46,583 bases of DNA from Hypsibius dujardini (taxonomy: Eukaryota; Tardigrada; Eutardigrada; Parachela; Hypsibiidae), in NCBI GenBank assembly GCA_001579985.1, contig LRSR01008103.1, positions 1 to 46,583 of the forward strand, read 5' to 3'. Below, one piece after another: positions 10,467 to 21,339 of the stretch. Every line of letters starts with the position of its first letter. Positions within the stretch are counted from its first letter, which is position 1. Both the position numbers and the translations under genes were made by a program. The notes beneath the pieces were generated by a model. That model worked only from the letters and a program-made list of their open reading frames with translations. It did no database searches and was not told where the DNA came from.

Positions 10467-12545
10467 TACGCCTGAACCAATCGAAATCGTCTGTAGCTGG
10501 AATCGGTTGCAAGTGGCGGTGTCGACATCGATGTAAGACATTGTTCTTCAAATCCCGATTGAAACAAACTCTCGGACGGAAAGCGTCACTCATATCCCAA
10601 AGCCTTCTGGCACTCTCTGCGACCACAACAAAAGCGTCAACTGCCCCCTCATCCTTCACATCTTTGACATCATTTTGGTCAAACTTCAAACCTCCTGTGT
10701 GGTCATAGCTGGTTAACCCTCTTCCCTTTTATATTTGTCTCCCTCAGATTCAACAAAATTGTGAAACCTGGCGGATAGGTAAAAAGAACCGTAAGGTATC
10801 ATACACATATTACGTAATCAAAAAATCTACATTTTTTACTCACCCACCCACCCTTGTAATACGACGTAATCATAGCCTCTACCTACCACTGGATCGTAAT
10901 CACAACGTAATCAATGGTCGACCCACTTCCCCCCCCCCTATATACAAAAACAATCACATAACTGAATGTTTTCTGCTGCCCGCAATAGGTCCCATTTTTC
11001 TATTAACTGAGAGCAGATCGTTAAGTGAAACAGACGGTCAAAACTATTTACGCGAGATCACAAATTTAGGCTGCGCAGGCTTGGTAAGCTGAACACCACC
11101 GGCTGTACTCTCTGGACAAACTGACAGAATTTGACTCGTTATGACGTCCAGCAACCACTTTCGCTGACGTTTGGCATCGCAGTACCGAAGGTTCTCTACT
11201 TTCACTTTATCCGAGAAGAGTATTGCTGCGATATAGGCACAAGCCACGCCACTCGGTATCCAACTTTGTTTTGAGGACTGCCTGATACATGAGAGGAAAC
11301 GCTGCGAAATAGGCGTCTCGAAACACTGTATACGGTGACTCCTGCTCATTCTTGCTCTTTTTGACTGGGGGAGGCATTTTATATTTTGGAAATACAAAGA
11401 ATAAGGTAAATATTCTTTATAAAACGGAGCTCTTGTATTCAAGTTCGATAATAGGCACTGGCAGCCATTGTCTTATTTCCAGCTAATTTTCGGTGCTAAT
11501 TCAAGGTCAGAAATGCCGAAAATAATCAATCAACAAATCAACCCATTTGAACATCACCAAAACATCCATTCTTCAAATGGATTAATAGATCAATCAACTG
11601 AAACTTATCAGATAAATCCATCAATCAATGTATCACATCCAATGTCAACAATCTTCCTAATCAATATCGTGGAAAAAAACATCATCATCTCGGCAATACA
11701 AGTCAATGTTCGGCAAATAAGAACGAAAAATCACCGGCAATAGAGCGATTGATTCTCACACAAAATAAGCCGGCTACAGATGCAGCCCCAACTGATCCGA
11801 GATGAGAGAAAGATGGATATGGAGTTTGCTATCACCAGCAGGTGTATCATTCGTCGCGCGTATCCGGTTCAGAAATTTGGAGTAACGCTACGCAAATAAG
11901 TGGAGCAGGACATGATGTTCTATCGTTTCGTTATCCGCCGGACAGCGATGCCATGACAGAAGTTTGCGACGAACCCAGAAAACGGTGCTCAAACGAATTC
12001 GTGCGGAGCAGCGGACGTCGATATGGAGGGGGCTGGTAATTTAAGCCCCATGACAGAACCCCTCATTTAAACGATTGGGCGTGACTAACCAGGCGAATAA
12101 TATTTGCCCCTTGCCCGAGCTACTTGATAAAGAGCGAAATTTAAACGAAATTCGAAGAAATTTTTGGGTTTCGTGACCACGCCCCCCCTTTTCGTAATCA
12201 CTACGTAATTATAGGTCGCACCACCCAAAAAATCATAATTAAACGTAAGCTTTTCGGGTACCACCCACCGGGGTGGCACCCTCCCTTGATTACGTAATAT
12301 GTGTATGATCCCTAAGGTAGAATTGGTACAGTGGTATGAAGGAAAAGAGACGTAAGAGTTCAGAGCGCTGATCACATTGTCACACGCGTTAAAACAAACA
12401 CACCTGTGACCATCGTAATTTAATGTCAAGTGAATGGCGGAGAGAGGACTCAGAACGGTAATGGGTGTGCTGACATGTAACGAAGCGGAGTCCGGTTAGC
12501 AAAGAGTGAATCATGCAACTTGGATGGATGGAAGAGTCACGTGCG
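10467..12545. repeat. Dispersed repeat block, copy 1
   Basis: 10467-10794 and 12313-12545 together match 42078-42373 plus 43628-43905 at roughly 85-90 percent by eye. A minus-strand frame near 10411-10689 is similar in both copies, but many of its differences change residues, so coding constraint is not supported. Each copy is interrupted by different insertions. The identity of the block is unknown. Confidence 0.75.
10795..12312. mobile_element. 1.5-kb TIR element with TAA target duplication (PIF/Harbinger-like, non-autonomous)
   Basis: Terminal inverted repeats start GGTATCATACACATATTACG and end with the complement (GTAATATGTGTATGATCCC), about 27 bp with one mismatch. TAA flanks both sides (10792-10794 and 12313-12315). 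The paralogous block has the uninterrupted site near 43649. Subterminal copies of TACGTAATCA and C-rich runs occur at both ends. A 132-codon minus-strand frame (11044-11442) and an ATCAATCAA-rich stretch lie inside; I recognise no transposase. The three-base TAA duplication and G-leading ends suggest PIF/Harbinger, but the superfamily is a guess. Confidence 0.8.
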
Positions 12546-12899
12546 ACAATATCTGCTAAAGCCCAGCAGCGATGTGGTGAAGCCCGAGTTTGTTGGCAGG
12601 CGGTACGGGGAATTACACAACATGATTGTTTGCGGTACTGCATTCACTCGCATTTAAGAGCGCGAATGTAGTGTAACCCACAGTAGAAAACCAAAACCAC
12701 TCTCTTACCAGAACACCAGAATTAGAATGGCGTAACTTCATTAACAATTTGCAAGAACACTGAAATTGTTCGTCGGTTATTTTGTTTTTCCTTCATAGCT
12801 CTTTCCGTTGCATCATATTTACAATGCTAGGAAAATAATAATGTCCACCACACAAAGGGGCATCCGTTATTCATACAACAACTTTGTCTGAAAGACGAT

Positions 12900-13407
12900 A
12901 TGCCACTTTTGCGTTTTCCCGGTGTCGCTCGAATTGGCCTTAGCACCGTATTTCTAACGGCCATAGTATTCACATTTTATTCAACGAATCTCCAGGCTCC
13001 AGATCAATCCATCTCAATACGTACGTTGGATTTGTTTTTGCTTAACACGGCGACCTATGAGCCGCATAATTTTTGCCACTACTGTTGCCGTTCATCTCTT
13101 GCACTACTTGTCGAGGCAATTTTTGTCTTGTTTAGGCATGCACGAAGACGGAAGTTTCGCACAGGAAGGCGACAGCGAAACGGACAGCCGGCCCATCGAG
13201 CCAGTTCCCGGGCAGTTTTGTACGGCGACCGTGACGGCAGGAGACAAGTGCGACAAATTCGTCCAAGCATACGGCATCACTGATCTTGCGAGGTTGATGA
13301 AGATGAATAGCAATCTCAAGTGTCCCGATATGGTAGTCGGAACTGTTGTATTCATCCGCCGGGAGCAGGGCTGCGGGAGTCCCTGTAGTAAAGAATCCCT
13401 CTGCTAA
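12900..13407 (+). CDS. Membrane-anchored LysM-domain protein (copy 1), two exons 12900-13020 and 13136-13407
   Basis: Exon 1 opens at ATG 12900 and ends before GTACGT; exon 2 follows TTGTTTAG at 13135. The joined frame keeps phase (split Arg codon) and gives 130 residues. Residues about 10-30 (RIGLSTVFLTAIVFTFYS) form a signal anchor or signal peptide. A short acidic linker follows, then one LysM fold, TATVTAGDKCDKFVQAYGIT through TVVFI, and a Cys-rich tail. Six cysteines are conserved with the copy at 23.5 kb (QFC, DKC, LKC, QGC, SPC, SLC), suggesting three disulfides. LysM domains bind N-acetylglucosamine polymers such as chitin or peptidoglycan. The ligand here is inferred, as is an extracytoplasmic location. 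It lies upstream of the two-gene tandem duplication but differs strongly in its N-terminal exon. An AATAAA follows at 13653. Confidence 0.8.
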
Positions 13408-13652
13408 ATCACAAACTTCGCAAGAGGCAAAACTTTAGATGTCTTAGATCTGTGGGACACACTGGTCTAGAAGGTGTGATAAACCGCCTTGTTCCAGTAT
13501 CAGTTATCGGTTCTAGTGTCAATTGCGGGCTGTCTGTAGCTCCGTCCATGTACGGTAATCGCATAATTGCACGGTCATTATGTGTGGCACGGGCGTGAAA
13601 ACCGCAAGTGCACACAGCGGGGAGTAATCAGGGGTGCGACAGTGAGCATTTT

Positions 13653-13658
13653 AATAAA
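13653..13658 (+). promoter_or_regulatory. Polyadenylation signal AATAAA
   Basis: Lies about 245 nt after the LysM copy 1 stop codon and is the first AATAAA downstream. Confidence 0.5.
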
Positions 13659-13744
13659 CTTTCCATCGCTTTGTCTCGTTCTTTCTCGTTTCTTCGGCTC
13701 CATCGAGTTGATATGGTAATTTAGTCATAGTTGATCTAATAACA

Positions 13745-13812
13745 GTTGATAAACACGACACCAGGCTCGGCTCAATCAAGTTGATTGAGCCTTTTATTGT
13801 GTGTTTATCAGG
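13745..13812. repeat. Small foldback / hairpin
   Basis: A nested stem: GTTGATAAACACGACA pairs imperfectly with TGTGTGTTTATCA on the outside, and GGCTCAATCAA with TTGATTGAGCC around a single G (13769-13791) inside. It could be a degenerate MITE or a transcribed hairpin. Confidence 0.5.
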
Positions 13813-14525
13813 GACCTATCCAGGTCGCCGTTCCTAGTCTTTACGAGGATCTCTAAATTTCGTCAAGGATCATCATCCCTGCAGAAGACCTTGCCCAGTG
13901 GACTCGACGCTGGCACCTTCATCTACCCCGAGAGCTACCCTTTGAATCTAATGCTTAACAGAGGCTGAATCAGGGATTATTTTAGTGTGTGACATTACGC
14001 AAAACGTGTGAGATTAAAACGATTTGTGTGAGATTAAATAGCCTAAATGTTACACATTTTTTTGGAATTCCTATTGCAGTCGCCAGGATCTTCAACTAAA
14101 AATTTTCAGCTCCTTAACATTCCTAGTTTTCGTATGCTAGATTCAGTGATGAAAACGAGGGCAAGCGCGAGCTTCAAAAATTTTGACCGGTTTGTGTTAC
14201 ATTAAAAATCCCCTTAAAATAATCCCTGGGCTGAATCCTTGGAAAGCTTGTTTATGACTGGATTCATTCATATTAGGCTTGTCATGTCATTTATGTTTGC
14301 TTTGTTCATAAATTAAGAGTTTTACTAATCGCAAAGTTTGGGATCACTGCTTAGATACTTCGGATCAGTTCTAACAGGGATATTTTTAAGTGCTGAATAC
14401 CAATTTTTTGATATGAATCTCGAAACTTTGCTCCCCATTATATCAAGGTCTAGAAACCATACAGCCTGATACTTTACTTTTATTGTTAGCCAAGACTTGA
14501 AAAGTATATTTACCATCCCCTTCTA

Positions 14526-14616
14526 CAGTAGCGAATTGAGGTGGGCCCGGAGGAGATGGCAAGCCCGCAGGAGGAGGGGTGACAAAAATTGTCATCCCAA
14601 CGGTTAATCCGCCACT
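14526..14616. mobile_element. 91-bp MITE, CAGTGGCGGATT-type ends
   Basis: Begins CAGTAGCGAATTGAGG and ends GGTTAATCCGCCACT, imperfect inverted repeats. The interior GCCCGGAGGAGATGGCAAG also occurs at 20776-20794, so it belongs to the family seen in the last introns at 20.7 and 29.4 kb. It lies in a roughly 0.5 kb stretch (14490-14985) absent from the distal unit. Flanks share an imperfect CCCCTTCT/CCCCTCT. The end type recalls hAT elements. Confidence 0.55.
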
Positions 14617-15255
14617 TCCCCTCTTAATTCACTTTGAGGCGAATGGTGTTTTGATGCCAACAAGCGATATTATAACAACATTGACCGACTTCATAAAAGA
14701 TATGGGGAAAAAAGGAATAGTACCGAAGATGTGAAATGAAAAAAAAACATTCGAAAAACGTAAGATATTGTAGACAAAATCAGGAAAATTAATGTTCATT
14801 GCCAAGTGTCTTAAGACATCAAAGGTCTATCAAAAAAAAGTTTGCTTGACCACAACCGTGATGAAAATAAATTTCAAGTTTCAGCATTCACGTAAAATAA
14901 TTCAAAATTCGACTCACATATAGGTATAGATCTGTTTCTTAAGTTTCGATCTTTCCCCTTTTCATATCTGACAACTTACTCTTTTGGGTTCTTCATCAAC
15001 GGATGAAGGGGTAAAACGCAATCACCATCCAAAAATAACGAATGCCAGACATTATTGGCATCGCTGATGTATGAGAAAGCCAACGTGGTCTTTCGCTCTC
15101 ATTTCACATAACAAACTGTTTCTTGGCGCGCAATCTGCGTAACTATGCTCGGGGCACTCTCTCTATCTATGCTTCGTTGCTGCTATTCTCAATGCAACTT
15201 CCGGTTGACTTGACTTCTGTTCAACATCCAAATTCCGTTTCGTTCACTGTTAATC

Positions 15256-15981
15256 ATGTCGGAAAAATACACTTTGCGAGACTCCTCCTCCGTGGGTGTG
15301 AAGTCAAGTTTAACTGAAATTAAACGTCTTTTTGTGGGAGGAGGAAGAAGCTCTAGCTTTGTCTACTGCCCGGTGGAGGCGTTGCTTTGTCTGCCGATGC
15401 TGACGGGGACCATTTACATGTTTTATCCGCGCGACTCTACAAGGCAGTCTCATTTTACAACTCTAAGTCCACCAAAATTTCAACAACGTATAAATCGACC
15501 TACCGCCAGCCCGGTACTTAAATACGTAAGAAAGCTTTCGTCATTTCTTTCCACCCCTTTTTGGGTGTTATTTCCAACAATTCAGCAATTCCAGTATAAT
15601 GGGACTTTTCCTGTCCATTACAATCGAATTCTTTAAACATTATCCTATTATAAATTTAATTTTAAATCGATTTTCGTCAGTTAAATAAAGAAGACAGGAC
15701 GTTCAAAAAATACCAACACTGCTGGCACGGCACGCGCAGCAGACACCACCAATGTGAAGTTTAAGTACTACGACCCACATGTAGAGATCTCATCTTTGTC
15801 CTGACCTAGTAAAAAGGACCGGTGGGAGGACTTTGCGAAGGTCTACGGAATCCCAGACGTTGCTCCCCTAATGCAGATGAACAATGGTCTTACATGTCCG
15901 CAGAAGGAGTGCGAGATTCCTTTATACATCCGCCGCAACCAGGGTTGCGGCACTGCTGGCAGTAAAGATTTCATGTGCTAG
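15256..15981 (+). pseudogene. LysM-domain gene, dead copy
   Basis: Proximal counterpart of the intact gene at 23549-24556. Exon 1 (ATG 15256, MSEKYTLRDSSSVGVKSSL) keeps the cytoplasmic tail and membrane segment. The splice donor is gone: the intact copy reads CTCTGCGTAAGTCC, this one CTCTAAGTCC. A deletion between two TTTCGTCARTTA repeats removed most of the intron, the acceptor and the first codons of exon 2, so similarity resumes at about 15689. Exon 2 carries an in-frame TGA at 15802-15804. Cysteines one, two and five of the six are lost (ISC to ISS, ERC to a Trp codon, TTC to TAG-Ser). The terminal FMC and its stop remain at 15970-15981. It cannot make the ancestral protein. It lies upstream of the other dead member of the module. 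Confidence 0.9.
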
Positions 15982-16007
15982 TTATTATAGTGCACAATAC
16001 CTTCTGA

Positions 16008-16673
16008 CGGCATACCAACGTTGTGTCTCTTTTTTGTGTCCCGCTCGACTCTTTGTCCCCAGACATTGTAGCTGTAGACATTTTGTCCTCACAGACATTA
16101 TGGCCAGGTTGATAGACTGTCCTAAGACATTCTGTCTTCACAGACATTGTGGTCAGGTGGGGAGGTGGGAAGAGGCTATCCCCAAACATTCTGTCCCTAC
16201 AGACATTATGGCCTGGTGCAAGAAACTGTTTCCAGACAGTCTGGTCGTGGATGTACTGTCCTCAGCCCAATTCGCTCTGACCCGGTCTCGAGAGTGTGTC
16301 TCAAGGATATTGCCAAATGCGGATTCGGACTATACCCAGGTGCAGCATAGGCTTCTGCTGCATATCAGCAAATCTAATATCCGTGACATCATCCGGGTTG
16401 ACGGATGTACAGGTGAAAACGTAGCACTATTAGCAGCCTTCTGCATTACAATTTTGAATCTATTGAAATCTCGTGCCATGGAGGAATCGTCCGTCACTTT
16501 TACTGAGACGAAAATAGGCTCTAAGGTGTTTACTGTTTTCAGTTTTCCCTTTTTTCAGTTTTCACATTCGTTAAGGACATGATGTTTGGAAAGACACAAT
16601 GTCTGACGGAATGATCGTCCAACATACACAATTTTGAGGACACAATGTTCAGAGACACAACGTCTGCGCACTC
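16008..16673. mobile_element. 666-bp MITE of the GACATTGTGTCC family
   Basis: Inserted just after the dead LysM gene. TTCTGA flanks both ends (16002-16007, 16674-16679), extending to 7 of 8 bases; the distal unit has the single uninterrupted site near 24591. Ends are CGGCATACCAACGTTGTGTC and the complement of AGAGACACAACGTCTGCGCA. Subrepeats of the form GACATTNTGTCC line both arms. The central 300 bp are a reverse-orientation relative of the centre of the element at 26329-26940. No transposase is encoded. Confidence 0.85.
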
Positions 16674-18462
16674 TTCTGACCATTCCAGATTCGGAAATTA
16701 AATCGGCTTTACCGGCTATTTTATTGATTTTAGTTTAAGGCATTTTTTTTCGGTTTGTCTACCGTATTAATTATAATTGTATCCCTGTAAAATGCATGCA
16801 CCTGTAGTATCACTATGCTGGGTTTTTTACTAACTCCTGTACATATTCAAATTGGAAAGAAAACTCGATACATGCGCAAAAATAATCCAAACAAAAATGT
16901 AGACGGATCGTCCTCCAATAATTTGAGCGTCTGATGAAACAGACAACATCTCGTATTTCCTTATCGTGTTATTCTGTACATTCCATTACTGCCTATCTCA
17001 TGAACGGAGAATGCGGTCAAATGCACTGGGCAGTTCAGAGAAAAATATCCTGACAAGTTGTCTTCCATTTCATAATTCCAGGTGCTGATGAAAGAAAAAA
17101 CGCCTTTGCTTGCGACGCTTCCGGGCTGTTAATCGATGTAACAATGGTTTATTGTAGTACACATGGGCAATTTCTGACTGATTTTGTCTTGGATGCCTTG
17201 TTCGACTCAAGCGCAATCTCCTTAATTGAATCCAAGATATGTTTGCAACTAACGGTTGGCATGATGTGTCGTTCAAAAATTTCCTTACATTTCTATGCTA
17301 ATATTTGGACCTTTCAATGTTAAATATTAAATGACGCAAACGAAGATGTCGAGGGATGACATTATTAAGCTCAGCAAAGGTTTAGACCAGGGGAGTATGA
17401 GAAGATGTATTGGAAAGGTTTCTTTGGGGTGTTGACACTATTTTAAAAATTGATATTATGTGACAGGCTAAAAACTGGAGTGCCCCGTGAGTGGACGAAC
17501 TGCCTCAATATCAACACTAAATATAATGACTTGTTCCCAAACTAATTCACTTAATTTCAATATTGTTATAAAATGCGTTTTCACAGTATACTTTTTATTC
17601 CTTACTCCCTTGCAGGAAAATGTAGGTGCTTCTTCCAATGTATTAAATTAAACTATTCCTTTAAACTAAGCAGCACTGTAAGAACAGGGGAAAAAATCAA
17701 TAAACCGAAAAGAACACAAGTACAACAGTATTGATCATATAAGCACTATACAGGCACGGTTGTAGAGCATTATTAGTACTAAATAAGATTAGAACATATT
17801 GAGGCAGCCATAAGTTCCGGAGTGCACAAATCAAATACATTCTGGATCGAGTGAATTTACGTTTGCTTCTCGCAGCGACATTTGGATGGCATAAAAAGTT
17901 ATGAAAGTAACTGACAGAAAACAAAAAGTTGCATTAAGGCTATGTCTCTCGTTAGGAGCTGTAATACAATGGCTCGTTGACCCATTTGTGCCCACAGCTA
18001 AAATTGCAGCTCTGCAGAGTGTCAGACGCCAAGTTTGTATCTCGCACAACAGTTTATGTCACGCAATGTAAGTAACTGACAGTAAAGAAAAAGTTGCATT
18101 AAGACCATGTCTCTCGGCAGAAGTTGTAATACAATGGCTCGTTGACCCATTTGTGCTCACAACCGAAATTGCGGCTCTACAGAGCTCAGACGCCAAGTTT
18201 GTATTTCACACAACAATTCATGTCACGCAATGTACACTTTGCCAAAAAAATGTTTGAGCAAAACGAAAGCCCATGATAGTAGTGGACTAATTGTGCCCAT
18301 TACGGAGCTGCAATTGTTATTTTCACATCCACAACACAGTTACGGGATGAGCATGAAAAGGACAAGCATTGTAGTCGCCGTAGAGGCGGCTTTTTTCTTT
18401 GTGTTCACCATTTACTATGTCCGCGATCGATTTCCAGTCACGTGGCCGGAAGCCGACTTTGT

Positions 18463-18508
18463 TTCTGTTGTGAAATGGATCAATGCATTGATCCATTTCA
18501 CAACAGAA
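18463..18508. repeat. Perfect 46-bp palindrome inside exon 1
   Basis: Left arm 18463-18485 (TTCTGTTGTGAAATGGATCA then ATG) and right arm 18486-18508 are exact reverse complements with no spacer. The intact paralogue has only a diverged right arm (near 27440-27462). The palindrome probably arose by fold-back copying; with the sequence just before it, it accounts for the in-frame 45-nt lengthening. Confidence 0.9.
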
Positions 18509-19046
18509 TCAAAGTCCTCATCATCCGCATCAAAAGATCACTCGGTCCTGTATGACCCTCCAACGTATCCCGTTGTCGCAAACCAGAATCAGACGTGGAC
18601 ATGGATGATACAGTTCCTGCAGTCCCTGCCGCAAAATCAATATTTGTTCCCACAATTGAACAGTCGGACTCCTAGCAAGAACCCTTGCGTAGTGCATTCT
18701 GTGAGGTATGGAACACTTTTCATGAACCTGTTTACCAATCCCTTTGAGAGCATATTTCCGTAGCGTTCCACTGTAGTTAATTATAGCTGACGGAACAAGT
18801 ACTTTATACCTATATTTCAGACTTGCAATGTGATCTCAATAATTGTAGTTTGTCAAATATCCTTCACAAATTTATCATCCTACCCTGTAAGCCATACTAG
18901 AACATAAATATAGGTGCAGTATTACATAGATAAACGTTGTACAGAAAAAGTATCTCTAGCGCTTGGTTTTATTTTTTGTTATCTAAAATTTCTATTAATT
19001 TTGTATTTTGTCGTTTTATGCGTTCTAGATGAGTTTATGTTATCAA

Positions 19047-19124
19047 ATCACTCCCTTAAAGTGGGTTTGCTCATCTTGTTTGCAGATCACTCCCTTAAAG
19101 TGGGTTTGCTCATCTTGTTTGCAA
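19047..19124. repeat. Two tandem 39-bp units
   Basis: ATCACTCCCTTAAAGTGGGT begins each unit (19047 and 19086). The distal unit carries it once near 27995, so this is a local duplication in the intron of the dead copy. Confidence 0.85.
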
Positions 19125-19699
19125 TCCATTAATTTACCGTATGTCCAGATTATATGTACGTAATTATCATATTGCCATGAAATGTGTATACTCAATGGTA
19201 GATGAGGTATTTCAAATCATATTAGTACTACCAATGATCCTCATAACAATAGTATTTCCTAATAATTTTAGGATATCAAATCTCCTCCAGAAATTAACGT
19301 TTTCATTTTTTTAGATATCTAATGTATTTAAACATTTGTAGCGTTATTTTCGGGCTATTAGTAGGTTTGCAGGCACCATAACGGGTCATGTCCAAGACAA
19401 GTACTTGTCCAGCTCCAAGCAGACATCCGACGCCCGTCATATTTCTCTGTACCTTTGCGAAGTTGATGTCTGCCAGAGGAGTACCGCCGGACAAACTGTA
19501 TTTCGGCTAGAAGAGTTGCCACCCCATTTATGGGCATCACGTCATTGTGCACGCAAGGCAAGGCGATGTTTACGACCTGGGACGTGTCCAAGCATCACTG
19601 GAAGCCAGCATGCGAGAGCTATTACTGGTTGTCATCATCGGTAAGTACGGTGGAAACTAACCGCCGCTTCACACCGCTTCAATAAAGGGCACACAAAAG

Positions 19700-20180
19700 T
19701 CTGTATTCACTTAGGAGCACTCTACATGACAAGTTCAGAATGAGAGGAAACTAAGTTTGTTTAAATAGAATTGTCTTGATGATCTGTTTACATTTAGCGA
19801 GGAAGACTATTTTTATTGCTGACTTCTCGGTGCGAGAAACTTTCTAGTAGGGAGTATAAATTGGTGGGTTTTTATATGCAGAATTATTTATACACTTCGT
19901 TCTAGAAAGTTTTTAACACCGAGCAAAGAACTGCGCACTAGAAAGTGTCTAGCACCAGCTACATCAGGCATTATTTCGCGGGTGTTGTCAAATATTTGTA
20001 ACTGCCAAAATTTTTAATTTGCGATACATTCGAAGATCCATTTTCAATGGCTTCACATAATAAAGAATTTGATTTTGGATAAAGGTTTGATTTCACAATT
20101 TTTTACACTAACCAGCTCAAAATTCAATTTGGAATCGATTGGCATCAGCAGAATCTTTTTTGCCGTGAGTTGGGGGAGTT
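19700..20180. other. Insertion in proximal intron 2, no gene
   Basis: About 465 bp present here and absent from the distal copy, which joins GGAGCACTCCA directly to GGAAATGTGGTTCATTCTG. It contains paired TTCTAGAAAGTTTTTAAC-like arms and, at 20105-20160, the dispersed AATTCAATTTGGAATCGATTG motif. Confidence 0.5.
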
Positions 20181-20754
20181 GTGGTTCATTTCTGTTAGTG
20201 CCCGTCAAAAGTTTCCGGTCAAGTCAAGAATTGCTTAATAGCTCCGCCCCTCCCCCAACATTCAACAATCCGACGTGTGCTCATATATAATTCAAAATTA
20301 AGATCTTGAGACGGACGGCATCAAGAATTCTCAAGTTAAAAACATTTCATAAAAACCGAAATTTATTACAGTCAGAATCAGGAAAAATCGAATCCCCCTG
20401 TGCCTCTTGAAATTAACAAAAATTAAACAACAACCTTATCTGACAACATCGGGCAATTTCAGTATTCATCACTAAACTGTTGACACTTCAAAAAAAATTG
20501 AATTCATTCTTGAAACTTGCAAAAGCATTTTTTGTCACATCCTCGGCCCAACGATGAGGGGGGGGGGGCAAGCTTTGACATGTAAATTGTAACTTGTAAC
20601 CAGTCTAATACATTGCCCCCCCCCCCGCTTCGCGAGGGGCAAAGCCATTTTTGACACCAAGGAGGATGGTCAATGGCCCGGTTGGCGTAACAGCCCAATG
20701 GCCAATCTGCCACTCAATTGGAGGGAGGGTGCCACTTTATTGTTTCGGGTGGAG

Positions 20755-20957
20755 CAGTTGCGGATTGAGGTCAGCCCGGAGGAGATGGCAAGACTGCTAG
20801 AGATGGTGGCAATAGTTTTTCGCCACACCCTCGACCCGGCGGGGGGGGGGCAAGCTTTAACATGTAAAAAGCCTAAAATATTTTGCCCCCCCCCTAAAGT
20901 CAGTTTGAAGCGAGGGGGACAACAACCCGACCGATTCAGGGGTCAATTCGCGACTGG
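20755..20957. mobile_element. Degenerate G-tract/C-tract MITE unit in intron 2, proximal copy
   Basis: Bounded by CAGTTGCGGATTGAGGTC and GTCAATTCGCGACTG. Inside, GGGGGGGGCAAGCTTTAACATG faces CCCCCCC across about 40 bp. A second, similar G-run/C-run pair lies just upstream (20559-20640). Both pairs exist in the distal copy, so they predate the duplication. Confidence 0.55.
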
Positions 20958-21339
20958 TGCGGAGCAGATGTCATTATAAAGCAGCTCAATAAAGCTCTTA
21001 AAAGATTGTTTTTTCTTTTTTAACTCCCACACGGGCAACAAAAAATGAGTGGGAGGACGACGACATCACACCGCTGTACACAACTCTGCCGAACTCCTCA
21101 AGGGCTGCCAGTTCTAGATCGCATGGAAGCCCTACCGCCCGGATGAAACATTGCGCTACCTTCCGCCGGTCGGTGACGGCCCCCCGAGATGGAATTTCAG
21201 CGGTACGCTTGTAGGGATGGCAAACCCAATTCAACTACATTGAAAAACACAGGACGAAAACAGCTAGTAGCGAAGTTTTTAATTTACGCCTTTCTTGTTT
21301 CGGAACATATCACTAAACTAGGATTTAATTAGATCGTCG

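Larger units (their letters stand above)
14335..21332 (+). repeat. Tandem segmental duplication, proximal (decayed) unit
   Basis: Collinear with 23080-30052. It starts with shared DNA upstream of the LysM gene (CATACAGCCTGATACTTTAC in both copies), continues through LysM and its 3' flank, then the spacer and the three-exon gene of unknown family, ending at the same TAG context. Offset is about 8.7 kb. Local insertions and deletions distinguish the copies and are listed separately. About 1.7 kb of unrelated DNA separates the units. Confidence 0.9.
18347..21332 (+). pseudogene. Three-exon gene of unknown family, dead copy
   Basis: Proximal counterpart of 27342-30052. Exon 1 (18347-18705, MSMKRTSIVVAVEAAFFFVF) keeps the signal anchor and a GTATGG donor, and is 45 nt longer because of a palindromic insertion. 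Exon 2 (19365-19640) lacks 9 nt relative to the intact copy and carries one extra C in a C-run near 19520, which shifts the frame before GHHVIVH. The exon 3 acceptor CTAG has become TTAAC at about 21021. About 70 bp of exon 3 are deleted after CCGCTGTAC, and the Trp of CQFW has become TAG. The final stop context GGATTTAATTAG is retained. Both splicing and frame are lost. Confidence 0.85.

Noticed and set aside
10411-10689. Minus-strand protein gene shared with 42060-42299
   Set aside because: The two copies differ at roughly a fifth of residues with many non-silent changes, which suggests no coding constraint.
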